In this document: positions 10,274 through 21,087 of the stretch, piece by piece
Layout of the letters: every line of letters starts with the position of its first letter
Position numbering within the stretch: position 1 is the first letter of the stretch
NCBI GenBank assembly: GCA_001510575.1
Contig: LNGK01000004.1
Span: 865,895 to 929,894, forward strand
Length of the DNA stretch: 64,000 bases
From: Knoxdaviesia capensis
Taxonomy: Eukaryota; Ascomycota; Sordariomycetes; Microascales; Gondwanamycetaceae
Direction of reading: 5' to 3'
Notes under the pieces: model-generated
Told to the model about the DNA's origin: nothing
The model's database searches: none
What the model saw: only the letters and a program-made list of their open reading frames with translations
Program-made: the position numbers and the translations under genes

Positions 10274-13200
10274 ATGTATATCAAGCAGTGCATTATCCAG
10301 GGCTTCAAAAGGTACTTAGTTGCCATTGCGCCAAAGAGGGACAGAAGGACCCTTGAATGACCAACACGAAGCCCAGTTTGAACCCCCCGCCAGATCATTA
10401 CTAACTCAGGTTTACTTGATTCTCTTCATCTATTCAGCTACAAGGACCAGACCGTCATCGAACCCTTCTCGCCCGGCACAAATGTCATCGTTGGTCGCAA
10501 TGGCTCGGGAAAGAGCAATTTCTTCGCCGCCATGCGCTTCGTCCTGAGCGACGCCTACACGCAAATGAGCCGCGAGGAGCGCCAGGCTCTTCTCCACGAA
10601 GGCTCGGGATCCGCCGTCATGTCGGCCTACGTAGAAATCATCTTCGACAACAGCGACGACCGCTTCCCCACCGGCCACCCCGAAGTTGTGCTGCGCCGCA
10701 CCATCGGCCTGAAGAAGGACGAATACTCCGTCGACCGCAAAGTCGTGCCCAAGACCGATGTTATGAACCTGCTTGAGGCCGCCGGCTTTTCGCGCTCGAA
10801 CCCCTACTACATTGTGCCGCAGGGCCGTGTCACCGCCCTGACCAACATGAAGGAGTCGGATCGTCTCACCCTGCTCAAGGAGGTCGCCGGTACCCAGGTG
10901 TACGAGGCGCGCCGCTCTGAGTCGCTCAAGATCATGAACGAGACGAACAACAAGCGCGAGAAGATCGACGAACTCCTCGACTACATCAAAGACCGTCTCG
11001 CCGAGCTAGAGGAGGAGAAGGAGGAGCTGCGCGGATTCCAGGAGAAGGATCGCGAACGCCGGTGTCTCGAATATGCCTTCTACCATCGCGAGCAGGTGCA
11101 ACTGCAGGATGCGCTCGAGGAGATTGAGCGTGTGCGCGGAGAGGGCAAGGAAAGCACCGACGAGCACCGCAAGAAGTTCACCGAGGGCGAGAAGCTCATC
11201 ACCAAGCTGGAAGGCGATATCCACCGTCTGCAGCGGGAGATGGACCTGCTGCGCCTCGAACGCCGCCAGCTCGAAGAAGACCGCCGCGACACCGCCAAGG
11301 CCGTGGCCAAGACCGAGCTCAACGTCAAGGTGCTGGAGGAGAGCCAGAGTGCACAGGATCAAGCCCTTGTGAAGCACGACAAGGAGCTTGCGTCGGTCAA
11401 GAAGGAGATTTCGTCGTGCGAGAAAGAACTGGCCAAGATCCTGCCCGAGCTGAACAAGCGCCGTGCCAAGGACTCAGAGATTCGCGAAGCCCTCGACGCC
11501 GCCGAGGCCACCCGGTCGCGGCTGATGACGAAGCAGTCGCGCAGCTCTCAGTTCCGCACCCGCAACGAGCGTGACACATGGCTGCGCGCGGAGATTGAGG
11601 AGCTCAACCTGACGCTCTCGAATCAGAAGGCGAACCGCATCGACGCCGACGAGGAAGTGCGCCGCGTCGACGCGTCGATCAAGCAGCTGGAGAGCGAGAT
11701 TGAGGATCTCCGGTTCAAGCTGCAGAACTTTGGCACTGATCGCACCGCCCTGGTGGAGGAGCTGATCAAGGCCAACGAGCTGTTTGACAAGCTCAACGAC
11801 GAGCGTCGCATGCTGCGGCGCGAGGATGACAAGCTCGACTCGGTGATTACGGACGGACGTCAAGAGCGCGACCAGGCCGAGCGCGAGCTTGTTCAGGCCA
11901 TGGACGGCGGCACGGCCCGGGGTCTGGCAACGATTCGGCGGCTTAAGCGGCAGTCGAGCATCCCCGGAGCCTACGGAACCATTGCCGAGCTGCTCGAGGT
12001 TTCCGATGCTTACAAGGTCCCCGTGGAGCAGGTTGCTGGAGCGAGCTTGTTCCACTACGTTGTCGACAACGCCGATACGGCCACGCAGCTGGCCAACACC
12101 CTGCATCAGCAGCACGGCGGTCGTGTCACCTTTATGCCTCTGGACCAGCTCCGGCCCCGCAAGATCGACATGCCGCGCGAGCGCGACGCCATCCCGATTC
12201 TCGACAAGATCAAGTACGACCGGAAATACGAAAAGGCCTTCCAGCAGATCTTCGGCCGCACTATTGTGTGCCCCAGCCTGGCCGTGGCCAGCCAGTACGC
12301 GCGCAGCCACAACGTTGACGGCATCACCATGGACGGTGATACCACCAGCAAGCGCGGAGCCATGACCGGAGGTTACATCGACCCGCGCAAGTCCCGTCTG
12401 GATACTGTCAAGGCGGTTAGCAAGTGGCGCGACGAGTACGACCGGCGGCTTGCGGAGGCGGAGACCATCCGGCAGCAGATCGAGGAGAAAGACCAGGAGA
12501 TCACCGCGGCGCTCAGCGAGGTGCACAAGGCGCAGCAGCAGATTACCAAGCTAGACCGCGGGTTTGAGCCGCTCAAGAACGAGCTGCGCGTCAAGACCAC
12601 GCAGCTAGAGAATGAGCGACAGCTCCTAGACTCGACGCAGCGGCGACGCGACGAAGTCGAGAAGAACCTGAAGGACTTTGCGGCGATTCTCGAGGCGCAC
12701 GCGGCCGAGCTAGCGTCGGAGTTTAAGAAGGCTCTGACGGCGGCCGAGGAGGCGCAGCTGGAGGAGGCCGGGCGCCAGGTGCAGGAGCTGCACCGCCAGT
12801 GGAACGAGACCAGCCAGAAGCGCCGCGAGATGGAGCAGCGCAAGCAGATGCTGGAGGTCGACCTGCGCCACAGCCTGTACCCGAAGCTAGACCAGCTGAA
12901 CAGCTTCGCCTTTGAGGCGACGTCGGCGGGCGGCGCCGGAGCCGGTGGTGCCGGCGGCGCGGGCGGTGCGGGTGCTGGCGTGCTGGGCTCGCTGAAGGAG
13001 ACACAGCGCGAGCTCAAGCGGCTGCAGAAGCAGCAGGCGTCGATCGAGAGCCGGCTGTCGGCGACCATTGCGCAGCTCGACGACCTGCAGACGCGCATCA
13101 ACGAGCTGGACATGCAGCGCAGCGAGCAGGAGGCACAGCAGGGCGATGTTGCGGCGCTGGTTGAGCGCCAGCAGAAGCGTGTCGAGAAGAACCTGCAGCG

Positions 13201-14172
13201 CAAGGCGCTCCTGAACACCCAGGCGGCCGAGTGTGCGAAGAACATCCGCGACTTGGGTGTGTTGCCCGAGGAGGCGTTTGAGAAGTACGAGCGCATGGAA
13301 GCGAAGACGGTAAGCAGCCCCTCTCTCTCTCTCTCTCTTTGGAAGATACGTTTCTTTCTTTAGTTCTTTCTTCTGTTCACAACTAACATGAGACCGCTTC
13401 CCCAAACACCCAGATTGCATCCCGCCTCAAGAAGGTCAACGAAGCGCTGAAGAAGTACAAGCACGTCAACAAGAAGGCGTTCGAGCAGTACAACAGCTTC
13501 ACCAACCAACAGGACCAGCTGCTGAAGCGGCGCACGGAGCTCGACGAGTCGCAGGGCTCGATCGAGGAGCTAGTGGCGCACCTCGACCAGCGCAAGGACG
13601 AGGCGATCGAGCGCACGTTCAAGCAGGTGTCGAAGGAGTTTGCGACGATCTTCGAGAAGCTGGTGCCGGCGGGCCACGGCCGGCTGGTGATCCAGCGGCG
13701 CACCGACCGGCGGGCGGCAGCCGCCGACGGCGAGGAGTCGGACGGCGAGCAGCTGCGGCGGCGCGGCAAGGACGGCGAGGTGGAGAACTACACGGGCGTC
13801 GGCATCAGCGTGTCGTTCAACTCGAAGCAGTTTGACGAGCAGCAGCGCATCCAGCAGCTGTCGGGCGGGCAGAAGAGCCTGTGCGCGCTGTGCCTGATCT
13901 TCGCGCTGCAGCAGACGGAGAGCAGCCCGATGGTGATCTTCGACGAGGTCGACGCGAACCTCGACGCGCAGTACCGCACGGCCGTCGCCGGGCTGCTGGA
14001 CTCGATCTCCAAGGAGGCCGGCACGCAGTTCATCTGCACGACCTTCCGGCCGGAGATTGTGCTGGTGGCCGACAAGTGCTACGGCGTGACCTTCCACAAC
14101 AAGACCAGCTCGATCGACTGTGTGGCCACGGAGGATGCGTTGGATTTCGTGGAGGGCCAGAAGCCGGCGTAG
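10274..14172 (+). CDS. smc3: SMC3, cohesin core ATPase subunit
   Basis: Smc3 pairs with Smc1 in the nuclear cohesin ring that holds sister chromatids together. Exons 10274-10311, 10438-13309 and 13414-14172 give 1222 residues, the usual family size. The N-terminal head has Walker A GRNGSGKS at 32-39. The acetylated lysine pair in GLKKDEY falls at K105/K106, the same numbering as in human SMC3. Long coiled coils flank a hinge at roughly 520-655. The C-terminal head has the ABC signature LSGGQ at 1119-1123 and Walker B ending in D1147-E1148. Intron 1 (126 nt) splits a serine codon; intron 2 (104 nt) is phase 0 and starts with a CT-repeat tract. A Gly/Ala-rich low-complexity stretch (about 844-862) interrupts the returning coiled coil. 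The upstream region has two MCB-like boxes, suggesting S-phase regulation. Confidence 0.97.
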
Positions 14173-15529
14173 ATGTGTGTGTGTGTGTCTCTCTCTCTCT
14201 CTCTTCTTCTGCCTCTCTGTTCAAACTTGTTTCTCTTGATATCTTCTTCCTCCTGTGGTCTTCTGTTTCTCAGGCTCTGTTGCTCTGTTTACTGTCTGTC
14301 TCTTTTTCTTCAACTTGGTCCGGGGAGGGAAACTTTTGCTGGTAATGACGTGTTGTACGGGGACTTGGCCGGGCTGTTTTCTCTTCTTTTCCTTTTCGTC
14401 TTTCTTCTGTTCTCGGTTCCCCTGATGTTGTATATGTTCTGACGTGGTTTCTTCCTTACTTGCTTCCAACTGTTTATGGTTTCCAGTCTCTTGTTTCTCT
14501 ATCTACCACATGTCAAGTGTCCGTGCTATGTCGTCTTCCTTGCTCTCGATTCCATGTCCTTCCTCCCTCTTGCTTCTTCGCCGGTTTCTTCCTTCTCCGG
14601 CCCGGCGTCTACATGGCCCCACATCCAAGGCGTCTAATTCCGAGTTCCGCTATTTGCCAGCTCCTTGTCGGTTGCAGGCAGTTGCCGGTCGGCTAGTCAA
14701 ACGCGGGCGGCGGCAAGTGGTTGACGACAAACTACAGGCGCCATGTCTGTGTGCTGCGGAGACCTGCATGAAGTGCGTGTAAGTGGCTGGATCTCTATGA
14801 GTCTGGTCGGCTCCTGGCTGCCGTTTGCTTGTCTTTTTATCATTTATTTTCCTCTATCACTTGCTTCTATCTTAATGTCGTCCTCCTTCTCCAGCTGCTC
14901 GTCTATATTGTTTTATCCTCGCAATGTCATATAAGACACTTCCGTGATATCGCCAAGATGCCCTCGTCCAGCCCCTGACCTCTCTTCACGATACCTATCC
15001 TCCCTTGATACTTGCCTATATCTATTTGTATTTGTGTATCTTTGTACATGTGTGGTGATCATATAGGGCTTCTTTGATGGTCGTATACTGTTCCATTGTT
15101 CCCTGAGTCAGTGACTGGCCTGCCTCGGTCATCAGTGCTCGTCTTCCACCCTTATCTTCCTCGACCTCATCTCTCTCGTCTTCGATGCAGAATTACCCAC
15201 CAGATTGTTTGCCTTTTTCTGTAACCTGAGTTCTGATTCACTCTTTTCTTTTTCTTCCTCCTTCATCACCACTTTGTTTCGCTAAACCCAAGTTTCCTGT
15301 TTCAAGGTGTTTCTGTGAGTCCCCCCCCCCCCTCCCAATACTCCATCTTCATACATCCATCATCATCATCATCATCATCAACCTTCATCCTCTTCTCCTA
15401 TGTTTCATTTGCTTCCACCTTTTTCACTTCTTCCCTCTGTTCCTCGTCTTCATTCACTCCTCACAAAATCCCCATTTCTAACAAGCATCCTCCCATCATC
15501 AAGGAACCTCCCGTTTCTTCGCAATCACC
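14173..15529. other. Intergenic region between SMC3 and the PARN-like gene
   Basis: No gene is supported. The first bases form a (TG)n(CT)n microsatellite directly after the SMC3 stop. The rest is strongly pyrimidine-rich on the plus strand, as expected for an SMC3 3' UTR followed by the promoter and leader of the next gene. A run of C at about 15321-15331 and a CAT/ATC trinucleotide repeat at about 15356-15380 precede the next start codon. Confidence 0.6.
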
Positions 15530-17695
15530 ATGGACGTAAACATCCACAACTTCGCCCGGCTCCTGCCGGAAATCCTCAATCACGCGGCCACGGCCACCTT
15601 CTGCGCCGTGGACTTTGAGTTTTCCGGCGCTGGAAACGGCGATGGAGTGAGCCCCTTCGCCATGGGCCTCACGGCTCAGGAGAGCTACGAGCGCATCAAG
15701 GTTCTCGCCGAGCGGTACTCGGTTGCCCAGATGGGCCTCACCTTCATCGTCCCCATTTCGGTCCGCGGCCGCCCCCGTGCCGGCTCGACCACCAAGCGGG
15801 TCAAATGGCAGCCCTTTGACTGGTCTGCCGAGAACCCGGTTGTGCCTGTTGACGTGGCTGGCCCGCCCAAGCCGGTCGGACCCCAGTTCATCACGTACTC
15901 CTACCGCATCAACATGTCCCCGATGTTCCAGTTTGCGCTGTCATCCCGCTCTCGCCGGTCTCTGTCGAACATCTCCGGCCGTGACATGACGTTCAACATC
16001 GCCGCGCTGGACTTCCTGATCAAGCATACGTTTGATTTCCAGGACGCTATGGTGTACGGAGTTCCGTACCTGAGCTATGCGGACGAGGCCGCCCTGATTG
16101 AAGGTCTGCATGCTTCCTCGGCCACTCGCGTCGAGAAGAAAATGGTCGGCCAGGCTCTGGCCCTCGCTCGGGAGGATGGTGAGAATGGCGGCCGAGAGCT
16201 TGCGCGTGATGCCTTTGGTGACGGCGTCACCGATGCCGAGTTTGAGTGGATGGCTAGACAGCTCCGGGGCATTGAGGACTGGAAGGCCAACTCGGGCCCT
16301 GTAAGACTTCCCCCCCCTCCTTTTATCTCCATTTCAGCAGCTTGCGAGGCAGGATGAGTTACTAACATTCTTTTCTTCATTCCGTAGAAGTCGCGCTTCT
16401 ATTGCCGTCCGGTTGCGCCGTACCGCGTCAACCATCGGTACAACCATCTCGTTGGCCGGATCATTGCCAAGTGGTCTGATGTTCTGTCGTTCATTGATGA
16501 CGATGCGAATGCTGTTATTGTCGCCCATCTTACCGAGGGCGATCAGGACGTAAGTTCCTCCGGGGTATATGTCAGATGGCACGGCCAGACACCGAATCTC
16601 GAGTACTGACACATTGGCTGGTGATATTTAGGTTGTGAAGAAGCATCTCGAGGATGACCTGAAGGGAGTCAAGCGCAACATTGGTAAGTCCCCTGCCCTA
16701 ATCCAGGCAACACCCCCGTCTCAGTCTCTAACATTCGCCTCCCCTTGTCTCTCTCATGTAGGCCTCAGACTCGTTTTCGACGCTCTTTCGGCCGGCGGCG
16801 CCGAACGCGTGGCCAACAGCATCGACACCGTGTGGCTCGCGGATAGAGCGTGCTACGACAGTATTGGCGACGAGGAGACCCTCGCTGTCGAGCACGCCAA
16901 TGCCACCAGCGACCTGGCCAAGGCCCTCGCCCGCCTGCAGGCCCGCACCGACGGCGGTCCGATGCTGATCGGACACAATCTCGTCTGGGACCTGACCTTT
17001 GCATACAGCGCCTTCGTTGACCGCACCCTCCCCGCGACCGTTGAGGAGTTCGCCACCGCCGTCCACAAGCGGTTCCCCCGCGTCATCGACACTCGCACCG
17101 TGGCCTTCGCCGCCGATCCTGCTTTCGCGGCGATGGACCTGTCCGCGATTGTCGCGCAGATGGGCACTGTGGTGTCCGCCAATGCTGCCGCCCACGGCCA
17201 CACCCTGACCTGGACCGACAATCTCGTTGAAGTCGCCGTCCCCCAGGACAAGTTCCGCGGCGGTCGCCAGCACGATGCGGCCTATGACAGTAAGTTCCGC
17301 CCCCCGCCCCCCCCAATATGTCCAGGGTTCCCCTGTTAAGTTTGCTTGTCTAACGCTGCCGTTCACATCCAGGTTTCATGACCGCCATGGTCGTGCTCCG
17401 CCTGATGGCTGCCTCGGCCGATGAGGCCGCCCTGTCGATCAACGCCGTTGGCGACTGGGCCTCTCCCATCTGGGGACCGTTCCGCAACAAGATTAAGCTG
17501 ATGAAGCACGTTCTCGAGCTCAAGTCGGAGAAGGACGACGAGGTCAAGGACGAGAACGACGAGGAGAAGAACGAGATCGACGAGGAGAAGAACGAGATCG
17601 ACGAGGAGAAGAACGAGATCGACGATGATGAAGATGAGGTGGCCGTTTCTTCTGGCGACGAGGCGCTGTCCGAGACTGAGATTGATGCCATGTAA
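15530..17695 (+). CDS. PARN-like CAF1-family poly(A)-specific 3'-exoribonuclease
   Basis: The product is predicted to shorten poly(A) tails of mRNAs or small RNAs from the 3' end. Five exons (15530-16300, 16388-16549, 16632-16683, 16762-17289, 17373-17695) give 611 residues. All four introns are short with GTAAG donors. The DEDDh catalytic set is complete: D28 and E30 in DFEFSG (the same numbers as human PARN), D405 in IGHNLVWDL, and H499 plus D504 in GRQHDAAYD. The 330-residue spacing between the first and second exonuclease motifs matches PARN, which carries an inserted domain there, and argues against Pop2/Caf1, which is compact. The C-terminus ends in a highly acidic tail containing a 7-residue tandem repeat. 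Family assignment is strong; the exact substrate is unknown. Budding yeast lacks a PARN orthologue. Confidence 0.9.
17558..17620 (+). repeat. 21-nt in-frame tandem repeat in the PARN-like gene
   Basis: Three near-perfect copies of a 21-nt unit encode DEEKNEI in the acidic C-terminal tail. Copies start at 17558, 17579 and 17600. The repeat is in frame, so copy-number change would alter only tail length. Confidence 0.9.
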
Positions 17696-18114
17696 TCTCT
17701 CTCGCTAGCTCGTGCACAGAACAGACAGACAGACAGACAGACAGAATTCGCTTCGTACAATAAAAACAAGTCAAAAATAGCACGTCTTCTTCTTTTTCTT
17801 CATCTATGGTAATACACGACAGAACTCCCCCACGGGAAAAAGAAAAACGAGAACAGGAATAAAATACACACAGTAAAGAGAAAAGAAAATGGCAAGTGAT
17901 GTACAGACAAGACTCCTAGATCGTTCGTCCCTATATTACAATTCGAAGAGGAGGGGGGTTGGAGAGGAAGTTACTTTTCAACTTCATGTAGATGTTCCCC
18001 TTGTTCCCACTCCCTCTCCGCTCTTCTAGTACAAAAGCTCGTCAGACCTCAGGACAGAGAGGTGAACAGTCCCCACGTCCCCTGAAGTCCGCACGAAAGA
18101 AAAGGGTTCGTTCA
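17696..18114. other. Convergent 3' flanks of the PARN-like and mL46 genes
   Basis: A 419-bp spacer between two convergent genes. It contains an ACAG tetranucleotide microsatellite at about 17720-17744 and A-rich sequence suited to polyadenylation on both strands. No gene is visible. Confidence 0.6.
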
Positions 18115-19335
18115 CTACCGGTCGGCCATCATATTCCGCACCGAGCGGTAGTACTCGGGCGCCAGCGTCTTCTTCAGCTCCTCGCGCGTGAGCCATTGGA
18201 AGTCGGTCAGTCCGGTGGTGTTGCCGCTGAGATCGGCCTGGCCGGCCATGATGCGGCCCTTGAGGTAGAAGGTCTTGTGGCCGGGCGCGGCCACGGTGCC
18301 GTCGGCGGCGCGCGTGGGCTCGCGGACCATGTGGGCGACCGGCACGCGGCCGACGATCCAGGTGTTCATGTTGACGCCGGCGGCGTCGTCGAGGACACGC
18401 TGGGCGGTCTAAAGGAGAGAATGGGGGAGGTTGTTAGTATTTTTTGGGGGGGGGTTCCTAGGTCACAGGGTGCCAGCAGAAGGCAGAGATACGCAGAAGA
18501 AGAAGAAGAAGACAGCCATACCTCGTGCAAGTTCTCCTTGGTCAACACCTCGCCCGCCGGGAACTCCCAGCTCCCGTCGGCCAGCTTGACCACCAGATAC
18601 AGCGTGCGGTCCAGCTTGCGATCCAGCCGGCGCACATCGCCCGCGCGATCAGCCTCGGTCTCACGCGGCAGCGGCCGATCAACCGGCACGCGGTCCTGCT
18701 CGGCGATCTCCTCGGCGTCGTCGCTGACGCGCGGCTCGGCGTCGCGCAGGATCGCGTCGGTGAGGGCGGCCGGCGACGACAGCGCGTCGCCGACGACCAG
18801 CTCGTCGTCCCAGGCACGCGGGCTCTTGCCGTTGTAGGCGCCGACCTCGCGCGCCACCAGCCCCTGGCGCTCGCGCAGCTTGAGCGCCCAGTCCAGCTGC
18901 GGCGCCGTGTCGGGCTTGAAGTAGGCGCGCGCGCTGAACGGCAGCGTCAGCCGCTCGTTCAGGCGCTTCTGGTAGAAGAAGTAGGCGTTCTCGAACGCCG
19001 TCGGCTCGCGCAGCAGGTGCGGCGGCCGCGTGAGGATCACGCCGGCTTTGATGGCGAAGGCGGCGGCGCGGCCGGCGGCGTCGGCCTCGGGGATCGGGGA
19101 GGAAGAGGACGGGGGGTCGGGGGTTGCGGCGGCTGCGGCCGAGTACGGCCGCGAGGACAGCAGTGTCTGGCGCGCTGTGGACTGCAGTCTGGGATTGGTT
19201 GATCCTATGCACGTGCCATTGGGGGTCAGTAACCGAGAAACCAAGCTGGCAAACGCCTCGTCTCTCTCAAGATATCGAAAACTCACTTCTCAACAGAGCT
19301 TGAAGACTGCTCTGGCCCCGACTTGACACCGCCAT
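18115..19335 (-). CDS. mrpl17: Mitochondrial large-subunit ribosomal protein mL46 (MRPL17/MRPL46 family)
   Basis: A structural protein of the mitochondrial 54S large subunit with a Nudix-like fold that no longer hydrolyses nucleotides. Exons 19335-19287, 19204-18522 and 18408-18115 give 341 residues. The start was chosen at the ATG whose 49-nt exon joins in frame across an 82-nt intron to sequence reading RSTNPRLQSTARQ. The first 50 residues are rich in Arg, Ser and Ala with almost no acidic residues, as expected of a mitochondrial targeting peptide. The family core follows: KAGVILTRPP, FENAYFFYQKRLNERL, then a Nudix-like segment DGSWEFPAGEV and TKENLHETAQRVL, which spans the second splice junction. 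The C-terminus is FQWLTREELKK...VRNMMADR. It lies convergent with the PARN-like gene. Confidence in the family is high. Confidence 0.92.
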
Positions 19336-21087
19336 TTTGAGTAGATTCGAGAACAGAAGATAGTTGACTCCAGCACACGCCCAAAACCAAGTCGTATCAG
19401 GCACAATTCCCGTGTTCGTCGTCTAAGAAATTCTCGATTGAGTGTCTCGTGTCTCTCTTCCAATTCTCACGATGCACGTTTTCCGGCTCTCCTACAGAAA
19501 AAAAAAAGTTCACGCAAAACCAGCACCCAACCGCCGCCCCTGGTCCGCTTACCTAAGCGAGCTCGAAAAGTTTCTGCCTTGGAATCCAGTCAGCAACTTC
19601 GTGCCTGAGATCCAAGGCACCAACTCAAGCCCTACCAAACCACACACTCGCTCATATTTCTATCCTCGCTCTTTTTTTCCCTTCTCTCTCTTCTTCTTCT
19701 TCTTCCTTTTCTTCTCCAGGCGCCTACACCTTATCGTCAAGACAAGTCTTTTTTCCTCCATACCGTCCTGATCGTTTTAATTCGGTGCCGAGAGCAAGAC
19801 GGATAACACGGAGCGGCCGAGTTCTTCGGTCGTTCTGATTCTTCCCAACGGCAGTCTTTTTTCGCTAGCCGGACCTGATTTTCTTCAATCTGCTCCTACT
19901 GGGTCCTGCTGGATAGTTTCTGCTGACACTTCCACCTATATGTGCTTTTTATCGTGATGATATGTGATGGGCGATTTTCGCTGTCGTCTGTAGTGGTGTT
20001 TCAAAGTCGAGATTCGAGAGTTCGGCGGCCTGGGGGGCTTCATTTGGTCTCCTACGCACCGGATCCAGCAGCGACGACGACGATGACGAGTCTTTTGCCC
20101 TCTGACGAACGAAGAAGTCGTCGATGAGTCACTCGCTCTCTCACCCCCCGTGTCGTGCCGTCCGGTGTCGGAACCTCGGTGCCTGAATGCACCTCTCTCG
20201 CTTGTTTCCCCGTCGTTGTGTCGTATTTGCTGGTCGCTAGATCGAAACGTCGAGAGAAGCCAGATGCTCGTGAACGAACCCTTCGCACCCGAAATGTCTT
20301 CGAACAAAAGAGAATCGAACCATCTCCTGCTGCGATCGTTTCCTTCCGACGGCGTCCTTCCCCGTTTGGTCGTCCGCCGTTCGTCATGCCTTGATATAAA
20401 TCCTAAAGTGTCTGCCTTGTGTTTCCCTCGTCCGGCGGCCCAAGTTGAACCTCTGTCAAACGCCCCGATCACTCGTCTCGAGTGTCCCGTTGTGATCACG
20501 CCGACTGCATGCACGCCTCAAATCAATCATCTTCTTTTTCCAGTGGAAACCCCACGGCACACGCCCTCGTATTGTTATCCCCCTATATAACGAGCCCTAT
20601 AACAAGCCTCGACCACTCCTCTCCTCTCGGGAGATGTGTCCAGTGCCCCATACCTAACGCCATGTAATCACGATGCAAAATGTTCAACACACAAGAACTC
20701 CAAGTTCATATACCCCGTGTCCCGCTTCAGAAAAGAATACCGTGAAGAAACTCCCACAAAAACCAAAGCCAGCCAGAAAAGCAAGAATGGGGGAGGGGAA
20801 GGGAAAAGATATCATCGGAAAGAGAGAGAAAAAAAAAAAGTAAATACACCCCCGGGGAAATAATAGAACTCCTAACCATCATCATTCCATGAACCTGAAG
20901 AAGAAAAAGGAAAACTCCATATGCCTTGCCCCATCGATGAAAGTGAAAATAGAATACCGTTCCGGCACACAAGACTCCTTTGGCTTCCCGCAAAAACGAA
21001 GGAAAAGAACAAAAGCAAGACGCCCCCAACAGACCATGAGTACAACCAACCCCCGGAACACATACACCACTCCCGCAAGAGACGCTC
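19336..21087. other. Intergenic region upstream of mL46
   Basis: About 1.75 kb without a supported gene. It holds the mL46 promoter and the 3' flank of the RING/PHD gene. Between about 19940 and 20590 both strands stay open for 145-190 codons, but neither translation resembles a known family and neither has convincing splice partners. Pyrimidine-rich sequence runs at about 19650-19770, and purine-rich sequence at 20740-20870. Confidence 0.55.

Noticed and set aside
19936..20590. Overlapping open frames on both strands upstream of mL46
   Set aside because: Neither translation resembles a protein family. Being open on both strands is a composition effect.
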